From NCBI GenBank assembly GCA_964650485.1, contig CAZYTX010000049.1:1-27849 (forward strand): a DNA stretch of 27,849 nt, written 5' to 3'. The DNA comes from CAZYTX01 sp964650485. Its GTDB lineage: Bacteria; RBG-13-61-14; DATKZS01. Each line of letters begins with the position of its first letter. Positions within the stretch are counted from its first letter, which is position 1. Positions 21,967 to 27,849 of this stretch are shown here, piece after piece. Position numbers and translations under genes: made by a program. The notes beneath the pieces were generated by a model. That model did no database searches. It was not told where the DNA came from and was given only the letters and a program-made list of their open reading frames with translations.

Positions 21967-23199
21967 ATGATCACCTTAAAGCTGGCCTGGCGCAACGTGA
22001 TGCGGCAGAAGACCCGCACCTGGCTCACCATATCCGCCATAGCCTTCTGCGCGGTGTCCATACTCTTTACCATGGCCTTTGCCAGGGGAGGGCACCAGCA
22101 GCTCATCCAGGCCTCGGTGAGCGTGTTCACCGGGCATCTACAGATACAAGAAGAAGGCTACCTGGACGACCCGTCTCTGTACAAGGCTTTCAAGGCCCCC
22201 CATGAGATATTGGATGAGCTGCAAAGGGATGAAAGGGTAGGGGGAGTGGCGCCCAGGATCGAGCACGGCGGGCTCATCACCACCGAGGAACACACCACCG
22301 GCGCCCTGATAGTGGGCATTGACCCTGCAAAGGAGAGGAAGGCCACCAGGCTGTTCGACAAGACATCAAAGGGGAGGCCCCTCCAGCAGGGTGACCGGGA
22401 CCGGGTGGTGCTGGGCAAGACCCTGGCAAACAACCTGGAGGTGGCCATAGACGACGAGGTCCAGGTGATGGCCCAGTCCTTTTACGGCAGCCTGGAGCTC
22501 CGCTTCTACAAGGTCGCGGGGATAGTGGACACCGGCACCCCGGACTTCGACCGCACACTGGTGGTGGTACCGATCGAGGAGATGCGGGACCTCCTGCAGA
22601 TGCAGGGGCTGGTCACAAACGTCGCGGTGGTGCTTGAGTCGGCCAGGGCAAAAGACGACCTAGTGCAAAAGACCAGGGAGATGCTGGACGGGCACCAGGC
22701 GGGTGACCTGGTGGTGGTGCCTTGGGAGGACATCCTCCCGGAGATGGTCGAGCTCCTCTTCCTGGACAACGCCGGGGCCGTGCTTTATCTGCTCATCCTG
22801 GTGGTGGTGGTCGCGTTCATAGTGCTCCTCACCATCACAATGTCGGTGATGGAGCGGGTCAAGGAGTTCGGGGTGCTAATGGCCATGGGGGCAAAGCCTT
22901 GCCGGGTGTTCATGACCATAATGATCGAGTGCATGATCATAGGGATGGTGGGCACGGTGCTGGGGCTTTTGATAGCCACCGGCCCCTGCTGGTACTGGAG
23001 CATCCATCCCATCAGGTTCTCGAGCATGGAGGAGGCCATGGCGGCCTTCGGCATGGAGCCGGAGATAAAGACCATACTCATTCCCGCCATGTACTGGGGC
23101 GCCGCGCTCATCATGATGGTGATAACCGTCACGGCATCGGTGTTCCCGGCATTGCGCGCGGCCAGGACCCGTCCGGCCGAGGCCATGCGGCACGTGTAG
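21967..23199 (+). CDS. ABC exporter permease, LolC/E-MacB (FtsX) type
   Basis: A 410-residue inner-membrane permease. A short cytoplasmic start (MITLKLAWRNVMRQKTRTW) and the first membrane segment (about 21-42) are followed by a periplasmic MacB-PCD-like domain (about 45-270) and three C-terminal membrane segments (about 270-405) with the FtsX motif VMERVKEFGVLMAMGAKP. The protein ends PALRAARTRPAEAMRHV, typical of the family. The ATG at 21967 is chosen because it aligns with family starts; an upstream GTG at 21898 would translate the heptamer repeats. The ribosome site is weak. It works with the paralogous permease (12 nt downstream) and the ATPase after that, a mechanotransmission-type exporter of lipoprotein or lipid from the inner membrane. 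Substrate not determinable. Confidence 0.9.
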   Translation: MITLKLAWRNVMRQKTRTWLTISAIAFCAVSILFTMAFARGGHQQLIQASVSVFTGHLQIQEEGYLDDPSLYKAFKAPHEILDELQRDERVGGVAPRIEHGGLITTEEHTTGALIVGIDPAKERKATRLFDKTSKGRPLQQGDRDRVVLGKTLANNLEVAIDDEVQVMAQSFYGSLELRFYKVAGIVDTGTPDFDRTLVVVPIEEMRDLLQMQGLVTNVAVVLESARAKDDLVQKTREMLDGHQAGDLVVVPWEDILPEMVELLFLDNAGAVLYLLILVVVVAFIVLLTITMSVMERVKEFGVLMAMGAKPCRVFMTIMIECMIIGMVGTVLGLLIATGPCWYWSIHPIRFSSMEEAMAAFGMEPEIKTILIPAMYWGAALIMMVITVTASVFPALRAARTRPAEAMRHV

Positions 23200-23211
23200 A
23201 GGGCAAGAGCT

Positions 23212-24471
23212 ATGTTAGCAAGGATCATTTTGCGCTACCTGTGGCGGAGTATGATAGTGAAGATCAGTTGGCGCAACCTGTGGAGGAACCGGCGCAGGAG
23301 CCTCATAACCCTGGGCGCCATCGTGGCCGGCCTGTGGGGGATCATCATGATCTACGGGGCAAATAACGGCATGATGGTGGGCATGGTTGAAATGGCCATA
23401 CTGGCCCACACCTCCCACGTGCAGGTGCACGCAAAGGGGTACCACCAGGACCCGGAAATAAAGCTCACCATTGATGACCCGGAGCAGGTGCTGGCCAGGG
23501 TGGAACAAGCAGCGCACGTTGCCGCAGCGGCGCCCCGGGTGAAGGTCAGGGCCATGCTCAGCACCTCCCGGGGGTCTTCAGGGGTCCAGCTCGTGGGTAT
23601 TGACCCTGAAAAAGAAAGAAAAGTGACGAATATTGACGAGAGCATGGTAAAGGGACACTACTTCTCCGCGGGCCACCAGGAGGGCATACTCGTGGGCGCC
23701 GGCCTGGCCGAGAAGCTCAAGACCCGCGAGGGCAAGAAGATAGTGGTCTACGTGCGCGACGTTAACATGGACCTCCATCCCATGGGCGTAAGGGTCGCGG
23801 GAACCTTTGACACGGGCACTGCCTCGGTGGACAAGTTCATGGCCTTCGTGCCCATGGGATTTCTGCAGAGTGAGCTCGGACTCGGGACGAGGGTGCACGA
23901 GGTGGCAGTGCGGGTGGATGAGAGAAAGAGCCTGGAGGCGGCCAAGCAGGGGATCACGGCTTCCCTCGCGGCACATGAGGGACTCGAGGTCCTCACCTGG
24001 AAAGAGATGTTCGCCTTCCTGGTGCAGCTCCTGGACCTGGCAGCCATAGGCAACTACGTCATGCTGGTGGTGGTCAGCATCGCCATGTCCCTGGGGATAG
24101 CCAACACCATGGTCATGTCAGTGTACGAGAGGTTCAGGGAGCTGGGCATAATGAAGGCCATCGGCGCCAGCCCGGCCAGGGTCTTCATCATGATCGTCAT
24201 CGAGTCAATTCTTCTGGCAATAACGGGGCTTATGCTCGGCACCCTGGCCGGATGGGTCTCCATAGAGGTCTGGGACGTCTACGGGCTCGACCTCAGCACC
24301 TTCTCCAGGAGCCTGAAGAGCGTGGGCATGCCCTCGATAATCTATCCCGAGGTTTACGCATACAACTGGGTGTCCACCTGGGTGGTGGTCCTGGCCATGG
24401 CGGTGGGGGCGAGCTTTTACCCGGCGATAAAGGCCGCGCGGCAGAGCCCGGCCGAGGCCATGAGGATGTAG
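23212..24471 (+). CDS. ABC exporter permease, second LolC/E-type subunit
   Basis: A 419-residue paralogue of the preceding permease. It has one N-terminal membrane segment, a periplasmic domain (about 60-290) and three C-terminal segments with SVYERFRELGIMKAIGASPARVF, ending YPAIKAARQSPAEAMRM. The start is ambiguous: the ATG at 23212 has GAGGG 9 nt upstream, while the ATG at 23251 (MIVKISWRNLWRNRRR) aligns exactly with the start of the first permease but has GGAG only 1 nt away. Two different permeases and one ATPase give a heterodimeric LolCDE-like layout. Both share the stretch VGIDPEKERKVT, close to VGIDPAKERKAT in the first, which supports a local gene duplication. Confidence 0.9.
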   Translation: MLARIILRYLWRSMIVKISWRNLWRNRRRSLITLGAIVAGLWGIIMIYGANNGMMVGMVEMAILAHTSHVQVHAKGYHQDPEIKLTIDDPEQVLARVEQAAHVAAAAPRVKVRAMLSTSRGSSGVQLVGIDPEKERKVTNIDESMVKGHYFSAGHQEGILVGAGLAEKLKTREGKKIVVYVRDVNMDLHPMGVRVAGTFDTGTASVDKFMAFVPMGFLQSELGLGTRVHEVAVRVDERKSLEAAKQGITASLAAHEGLEVLTWKEMFAFLVQLLDLAAIGNYVMLVVVSIAMSLGIANTMVMSVYERFRELGIMKAIGASPARVFIMIVIESILLAITGLMLGTLAGWVSIEVWDVYGLDLSTFSRSLKSVGMPSIIYPEVYAYNWVSTWVVVLAMAVGASFYPAIKAARQSPAEAMRM

Positions 24472-24498
24472 CAAAGAAGAGCAGGGAGGCTTTAAGCT

Positions 24499-25185
24499 AT
24501 GCCGGGGATAATATGCAAGGGAGTTACCAAGATTTACAGGATCAAGGAGGTCGAGACCCACGCCCTGCGCGGTGTGGACCTGGAGCTTACAAAGGGAGAG
24601 TTCACCGCACTGGCCGGGCCCTCGGGCTCGGGCAAGACCACCCTGCTCAACGTTCTCGGCGGTATTGACTCGCCCACCCAGGGCACGGTGCACATGGACG
24701 GCACGGAGATCACCGCCATGTCCAGGAGCAAACTTTCGGACCTGCGTCTTAAGAAGCTCGGCTTCGTGTTCCAGGCATACAACCTCATACCCGTGCTCTC
24801 CGCGGTCGAGAACGTGGAGTTCGTGCTCCTCTTGCAGGGCGTGCCTTTGAAGGAGCGGAGGGAGCGGGCACAGTCTTTGCTCTCGGAGATGGGCCTTGCC
24901 GAGATCATGGACAAGAAGCCGCTGGAGATGAGCGGGGGACAGCAGCAGAGGGTGGCGGTGGCAAGGTCCATCGCACATGACCCCGAGGTGGTGCTGGCTG
25001 ACGAGCCCACCGCAAACCTGGACTCGACCACCGCGGAGAGCCTGCTCCGGCTCATGAGGGGGCTGAACCGGGACAAGGGCATCACCTTCCTCTTCTCCAC
25101 CCACGACCAGAGGGTCATGGACCACGCAAGCAGGCTGGTGCAGATAAGGGACGGAAAAATATTCTCAGATGAGAAAAGGGAATAA
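24499..25185 (+). CDS. ABC exporter ATPase, LolD/MacB type
   Basis: A 228-residue nucleotide-binding subunit that powers the two permeases upstream. Walker A GPSGSGKTTLLN is at about 40-51; then Q-loop VFQAYNLIPVLSAVENV, signature MSGGQQQRVAVARSI, Walker B VVLADEPTANLDS, and the switch His in FSTHDQRV. The combination SxxxxxDLRxxxxGFVFQ and ADEPTANLDS is the LolD/MacB/FtsE group. GGAGG lies 9 nt before the ATG. It starts 27 nt after the second permease stop, so is in the same operon. In E. coli LolCDE the substrate is outer-membrane-bound lipoproteins; here no LolA or LolB gene is adjacent, and the substrate is open. Confidence 0.93.
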   Translation: MPGIICKGVTKIYRIKEVETHALRGVDLELTKGEFTALAGPSGSGKTTLLNVLGGIDSPTQGTVHMDGTEITAMSRSKLSDLRLKKLGFVFQAYNLIPVLSAVENVEFVLLLQGVPLKERRERAQSLLSEMGLAEIMDKKPLEMSGGQQQRVAVARSIAHDPEVVLADEPTANLDSTTAESLLRLMRGLNRDKGITFLFSTHDQRVMDHASRLVQIRDGKIFSDEKRE

Positions 25186-25234
25186 ATACACCCGGGACCA
25201 CGAATGATTACTAAAGGGAAGAGCTCTCATGCGA

Positions 25235-25251
25235 ACGGGTAACACACATAG
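25235..25251 (+). repeat. 17-bp direct repeat, left copy
   Basis: ACGGGTAACACACATAG at 25235-25251 recurs without mismatch at 26532-26548. The two copies bracket the beta-barrel gene (25300-26475). The left copy runs into a 22-bp palindrome and the right copy does not. Confidence 0.85.
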
Positions 25252-25264
25252 CTTGCTATGTGTG
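25243..25264. repeat. Perfect palindrome upstream of the beta-barrel gene
   Basis: CACACATAGC (25243-25252) and GCTATGTGTG (25255-25264) are exact reverse complements around a central TT. An outer GGT/ACC pair (25238-25240 and 25267-25269) extends it past a 2x2 mismatch. No T-tract follows, so a terminator is doubtful. It could be an operator for a dimeric regulator or a REP-like element. It lies 36 nt before the ATG at 25300, in the likely leader of the gene. Confidence 0.7.
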
Positions 25265-25299
25265 CGACCGAAGGGAGCGGGTTGTGCAGGAAAGAGCAA

Positions 25300-26475
25300 A
25301 TGGACCTATGTGCTGCCCGTATGACAATCGCCCTGTGCCTGACGATCCTGTTTATCGGCGCACCCGGGGCGTCCTCGGCAATAGACGTGTATGAAAAAGA
25401 CGAGTTCAAGATAAAGCTCTCCGGGCACCTGCAGGAGCTGTCCCAGTCCACCGAGGACCCGGTCTTCAAGGAGCACGTCACCACCAACACCGGAAGGGCC
25501 AGGGCCACACTGCGCATGCTAACCGGTACCATGCTGACGGCGGAAGCAAGCCTGGACGCCACATACACATTCGGGAGCGTGCTCGAATCCAGGGTATACC
25601 AGCTTGTAAAGGACCAGCCGCCGCCCACATACTTTAACTGGGAACACACCTACGTGGACACCGAGGCCCGCCACGGGACCCTCTCGGTCTACCGGGCGCA
25701 CCTGACCTTCGAGGGAGAGAAGGCCAGGGCGGTGCTGGGCAGGCAGCGGCTGGCCTACGGCACCGCGCTCTTCTGGAGCCCGGTGGACATCTGGAACCCG
25801 GTGAGCCCGCTGGCGCTCGAGCCCGAGGAGAGGCACGGGGTGGACGGGGTGTCGGGTATCTGGTGGATCAGCCGGGAGGCCAAGGTCACCGCGCTGGGGG
25901 GACTGGCCCACACCTGGGAGGAGGCCAGCGTTGCTGCCAGCGGGGCCCTGCAGATAAAGAGCTACACCTTCGACGTGATAGCCGGAAAGCGCGGCAAAGA
26001 CCATGTATACGGCGCCGACTTTGTGGGTTATATAAAGGACGCCGGGGTGCGGGGGGAGTTCACCTGGACGGTGGCGGACAAAAGTGACGACTATCCCCGC
26101 GCGGTTTTGGGCATGGACTACGCCTTTGAGAACTCGCTCTACCTTGCCGCGGAGTACTATTACAACGGAGGGCCGATCGAGATAGACCCTGCAAACCCGT
26201 TCGATGCACTGTTCGAGTCCTCGGGAGTGGACACCTTTAACCGCAACTTCCTGGGATGCATGATAAACTACCAGTTCACGCCTCTTATCTCGCCCTCGGT
26301 GACGGGCATATGGGACATTGACGAGGGAAGCTGGGTTGCGGGGCCGGGTTTCGAGTGGTGGGCGGCCAACAATGTTACCATAAGCGGCGGGGGCCAGGTC
26401 TTCGGCGGCTCCAGGAACGGAGAGTACGGGGGCTACGCAGACCTGGCATGGGTAAGGATAAGGGTGGACTACTGA
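25300..26475 (+). CDS. Beta-barrel outer-membrane protein linked to the LolCDE-like exporter
   Basis: A 391-residue protein with a signal peptide (about residues 1-28, MDLCAARMTIALCLTILF..., cleaved near ASSA-IDVYEK) and then alternating amphipathic strands throughout. It ends in the aromatic residue of AWVRIRVDY, the C-terminal signal for BAM insertion. Conserved-looking blocks GRQRLAYGTALFWSPVDIWNPVSPLALEPEERHGVDG recall porin-like proteins found beside such ABC operons. The ATG at 25300 is preferred because AGGAAAG lies 5 nt upstream and the signal peptide starts there; an ATG at 25258 falls inside the palindrome. It is bracketed by a 17-bp direct repeat. Probably the outer-membrane end or client of the exporter upstream (inference from position). 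No specific family name is claimed. Confidence 0.75.
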   Translation: MDLCAARMTIALCLTILFIGAPGASSAIDVYEKDEFKIKLSGHLQELSQSTEDPVFKEHVTTNTGRARATLRMLTGTMLTAEASLDATYTFGSVLESRVYQLVKDQPPPTYFNWEHTYVDTEARHGTLSVYRAHLTFEGEKARAVLGRQRLAYGTALFWSPVDIWNPVSPLALEPEERHGVDGVSGIWWISREAKVTALGGLAHTWEEASVAASGALQIKSYTFDVIAGKRGKDHVYGADFVGYIKDAGVRGEFTWTVADKSDDYPRAVLGMDYAFENSLYLAAEYYYNGGPIEIDPANPFDALFESSGVDTFNRNFLGCMINYQFTPLISPSVTGIWDIDEGSWVAGPGFEWWAANNVTISGGGQVFGGSRNGEYGGYADLAWVRIRVDY

Positions 26476-26531
26476 GGGTCTGCAATTGCAACCCAAGGAC
26501 CGGGGAGCGAGAAGCGAGTAGCGAAGCAAAG

Positions 26532-26548
26532 ACGGGTAACACACATAG
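26532..26548 (+). repeat. 17-bp direct repeat, right copy
   Basis: Exact second copy of the sequence at 25235-25251, placed 57 bp after the stop of the beta-barrel gene. Here the palindromic right half is missing, so only one half-site of the palindrome is present. Confidence 0.85.
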
Positions 26549-26557
26549 TCTTACTCA

Positions 26558-26578
26558 AACCTCACACCTCATACCTTG
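26558..26578 (+). repeat. Heptamer direct repeats, second tract
   Basis: Three in-phase 7-mers, AACCTCA (26558-26564), CACCTCA (26565-26571) and TACCTTG (26572-26578), follow the right-hand direct repeat. They share the core ACCTCA with the tract at 21933-21953. Confidence 0.55.
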
Positions 26579-26597
26579 AGAAAGGCACCTGCTGCGC

Positions 26598-26623
26598 CCC
26601 ACACGGATCAGAATCCGTGTGGG
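26598..26623. repeat. Perfect 11-bp hairpin upstream of the flavin oxidoreductase gene
   Basis: CCCACACGGAT (26598-26608) and ATCCGTGTGGG (26613-26623) are exact inverted repeats with loop CAGA. The stem is strong, but no T-run follows on either strand, so it is not a standard intrinsic terminator. It may mark the end of the exporter/beta-barrel transcript or be a REP-like unit. Confidence 0.6.
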
Positions 26624-26656
26624 CCACCCCGTCTTGAACATTCGATAGCGTGATGA

Positions 26657-26662
26657 AAGGAG
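26657..26662 (+). promoter_or_regulatory. Ribosome binding site deciding a TTG start
   Basis: AAGGAG at 26657-26662 lies 7 nt before TTG (26670), 10 nt before GTG (26673) and 16 nt before the in-frame ATG (26679). Spacing favours TTG or GTG over the ATG. Confidence 0.7.
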
Positions 26663-26669
26663 TTGCAAG

Positions 26670-27794
26670 TTGGTGGACATGTTTACGCCCGGAAGGATAG
26701 GAGAGCTTGAGATTAAAAACAGGATAGCGCGGTCAGCCACGTGGGAGGCAATGGCAGACCATGACGGGAACGTGACACGGGCGCTGGTCGAGAATACAAG
26801 GAGGCTGGCCATGGGAGAGGTGGGTCTTATAATCATGGGCTTCACCGCGGTGAGCCCGGAAGGAAAGGGCATGCCTGGGATGTCGGGACTGTACAGGGAC
26901 GACCAGGTCGAAAGCCACGCAAGGCTCACCAGGGCGGTGCACGACGCAGGGGGTAAGGTGAGCATACAGCTCGCGCACGTGGGGGCACAGGTCAGCAGTA
27001 AGCTTTCCGGAGGCATGGAACCCGTGGGCCCCTCCGCGGTTGTAAACCCTGCCTTCAATACCACGCCCCGCGAGCTCTCCACCGCGGAGGCGGAAGGCGT
27101 GGTGCAGGCCTTTGCCGACGCTGCAAGGCGCGCCGCACAGGCGGGTTACGACGCAATCCAGATACACGCGGCCCACGGTTACCTGATAAACCAGTTCATG
27201 AGCCCCAGGTTCAACCGGAGGAAGGACAGGTACGCAGAACCCGGCCGGTTCCTCATGGAGGTATACCATGCAGTAAGGGAGAAGAGCGACGGCAGGCCCG
27301 TGCACGCAAAGCTGAACATTGACGACTTCCTCGAAGGGTCGGTCACCCCGGAGACGTCCCTGCCGGTTGCGCGCGAGCTCTCGGAGGCGGGCATAGACGC
27401 GTTCGAGGTGAGCTCGGGCACGCCCGGGTCAGGCGCCAGGAACCCCTCCAGGACAAAGATAGAATCGAAGGACAAGGAGGGCTATTTCCTGGACCTTGCA
27501 AGGAAGGTGAAGGAGGCGGTTCATTGCCCGGTCATAAGCGTGGGCGGCTTCCGGAGCCCCGAGGTGATAAACGCGGCCCTTTCGAGGGGCGACGCTGACT
27601 TCGTATCCATGTCCAGGCCTTTCATCCGCGAGCCTTATCTTGTAAAGCGGTGGAAAGAAGGCGACCTCAGGCCCGCGGACTGCATCTCCTGCAGCCGCTG
27701 CTTCGGCACCGTGCGCTACGGCGAGGGTATCCAGTGCATGATGCTGTACCGCGAGAGGAAGAAGAAGGAAGAGGGCAGGGCGGACGATGAATAG
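26670..27794 (+). CDS. NADH:flavin oxidoreductase, Old Yellow Enzyme type, with C-terminal Cys cluster
   Basis: A 374-residue FMN-binding TIM-barrel enzyme that reduces activated C=C bonds. Signatures are LFTPGRIG-like MFTPGRIGELEIKNRI at the start, SIQLAHVGAQ, HAAHGYLINQFMSPRFNRR with catalytic-type His166 and His169, and VISVGGFRSPE, SMSRPFIREP near the FMN phosphate site. Close to the C-terminus Cys338, Cys341, Cys344 and Cys356 form Cx2Cx2Cx11C, close to the 4Fe-4S ligand pattern of 2,4-dienoyl-CoA reductase and trimethylamine dehydrogenase. The NAD(P)H/FAD domains of those enzymes are absent, and the protein ends 18 residues after Cys356. Electrons may therefore come through a cluster from an external partner; this is inference. 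The start is TTG or GTG by ribosome-site spacing. Natural substrate unknown. Confidence 0.9.
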   Translation: MVDMFTPGRIGELEIKNRIARSATWEAMADHDGNVTRALVENTRRLAMGEVGLIIMGFTAVSPEGKGMPGMSGLYRDDQVESHARLTRAVHDAGGKVSIQLAHVGAQVSSKLSGGMEPVGPSAVVNPAFNTTPRELSTAEAEGVVQAFADAARRAAQAGYDAIQIHAAHGYLINQFMSPRFNRRKDRYAEPGRFLMEVYHAVREKSDGRPVHAKLNIDDFLEGSVTPETSLPVARELSEAGIDAFEVSSGTPGSGARNPSRTKIESKDKEGYFLDLARKVKEAVHCPVISVGGFRSPEVINAALSRGDADFVSMSRPFIREPYLVKRWKEGDLRPADCISCSRCFGTVRYGEGIQCMMLYRERKKKEEGRADDE

Positions 27795-27849
27795 TTAGTG
27801 CCTGTTGCGAAACCTAAAAAAGTCAACAAAAACAATAAAATATAAGCAT

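Noticed and set aside
25258..25299. ATG at 25258 as start of the beta-barrel protein
   Set aside because: It falls inside a perfect palindrome and would put a polar stretch before the signal peptide. The ATG at 25300 has AGGAAAG upstream and begins the signal peptide.
21907..26623. CRISPR-like array from the short repeats
   Set aside because: Repeats are 7 or 17 bp, contiguous or only two copies, without regular spacers or cas genes.
27795..27849. Right-edge stretch after the flavin oxidoreductase gene
   Set aside because: AT-rich with short A runs, but no hairpin, promoter or reading frame that can be supported.

Overview
The window is high-GC Gram-negative bacterial DNA. It carries an LPS-assembly gene (lptD), an outer-membrane beta-barrel gene and a full set of ordinary bacterial housekeeping genes. 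Both GlnRS and GluRS are present. AGG (Arg) and ATA (Ile) codons are frequent in the plus-strand genes despite the high GC. The gene set fits a deltaproteobacterial-type lineage (Desulfobacterota or a relative), but the sequence alone does not settle the taxonomy. There is no phage, insertion sequence or CRISPR array, so this looks like a stable chromosomal segment with several small intergenic repeat families.

Left part (1-7.7 kb): an M50 site-2-protease-like gene; a two-tRNA transcript (tRNA-Gln CTG, tRNA-Glu CTC) behind a consensus promoter; then two tandem copies of a divergent two-gene module. Each copy pairs a polytopic GT-C-like membrane glycosyltransferase (minus strand) with a membrane-anchored alkaline-phosphatase-superfamily 'sulfatase' (plus strand). 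The two sulfatase-like proteins are clear paralogues. Both carry Thr, not Cys or Ser, at the nucleophile position.

Middle (7.7-13.9 kb, all minus strand): glnS, a TPR protein resembling the eukaryotic ST7 family, gltX, dusB and a short transaldolase. A REP-like palindrome cluster sits between the second sulfatase-like gene and glnS and encodes the last residues of GlnRS.

Right part (14-27.8 kb, all plus strand): a compact cyclic-AMP block of four genes in a row. They are a CHASE2 class III adenylate cyclase, a TPR protein with two cyclic-nucleotide-binding domains, a Crp/Fnr-type regulator and a class II (metallo-beta-lactamase-fold) cyclic-nucleotide phosphodiesterase. These would make, sense, transduce and destroy one second messenger. 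lptD starts 7 nt after the phosphodiesterase. A LolCDE-like ABC exporter (two FtsX-type permeases, one ATPase), a beta-barrel outer-membrane protein and an Old Yellow Enzyme-type flavin oxidoreductase follow. The whole right arm reads as cAMP signalling attached to envelope biogenesis.

The strongest candidates for something undescribed are the self-contained cAMP circuit with its output-less dual-sensor protein, the duplicated glycosyltransferase/Thr-nucleophile phosphatase-superfamily module, and the repeat families around glnS and the beta-barrel gene.
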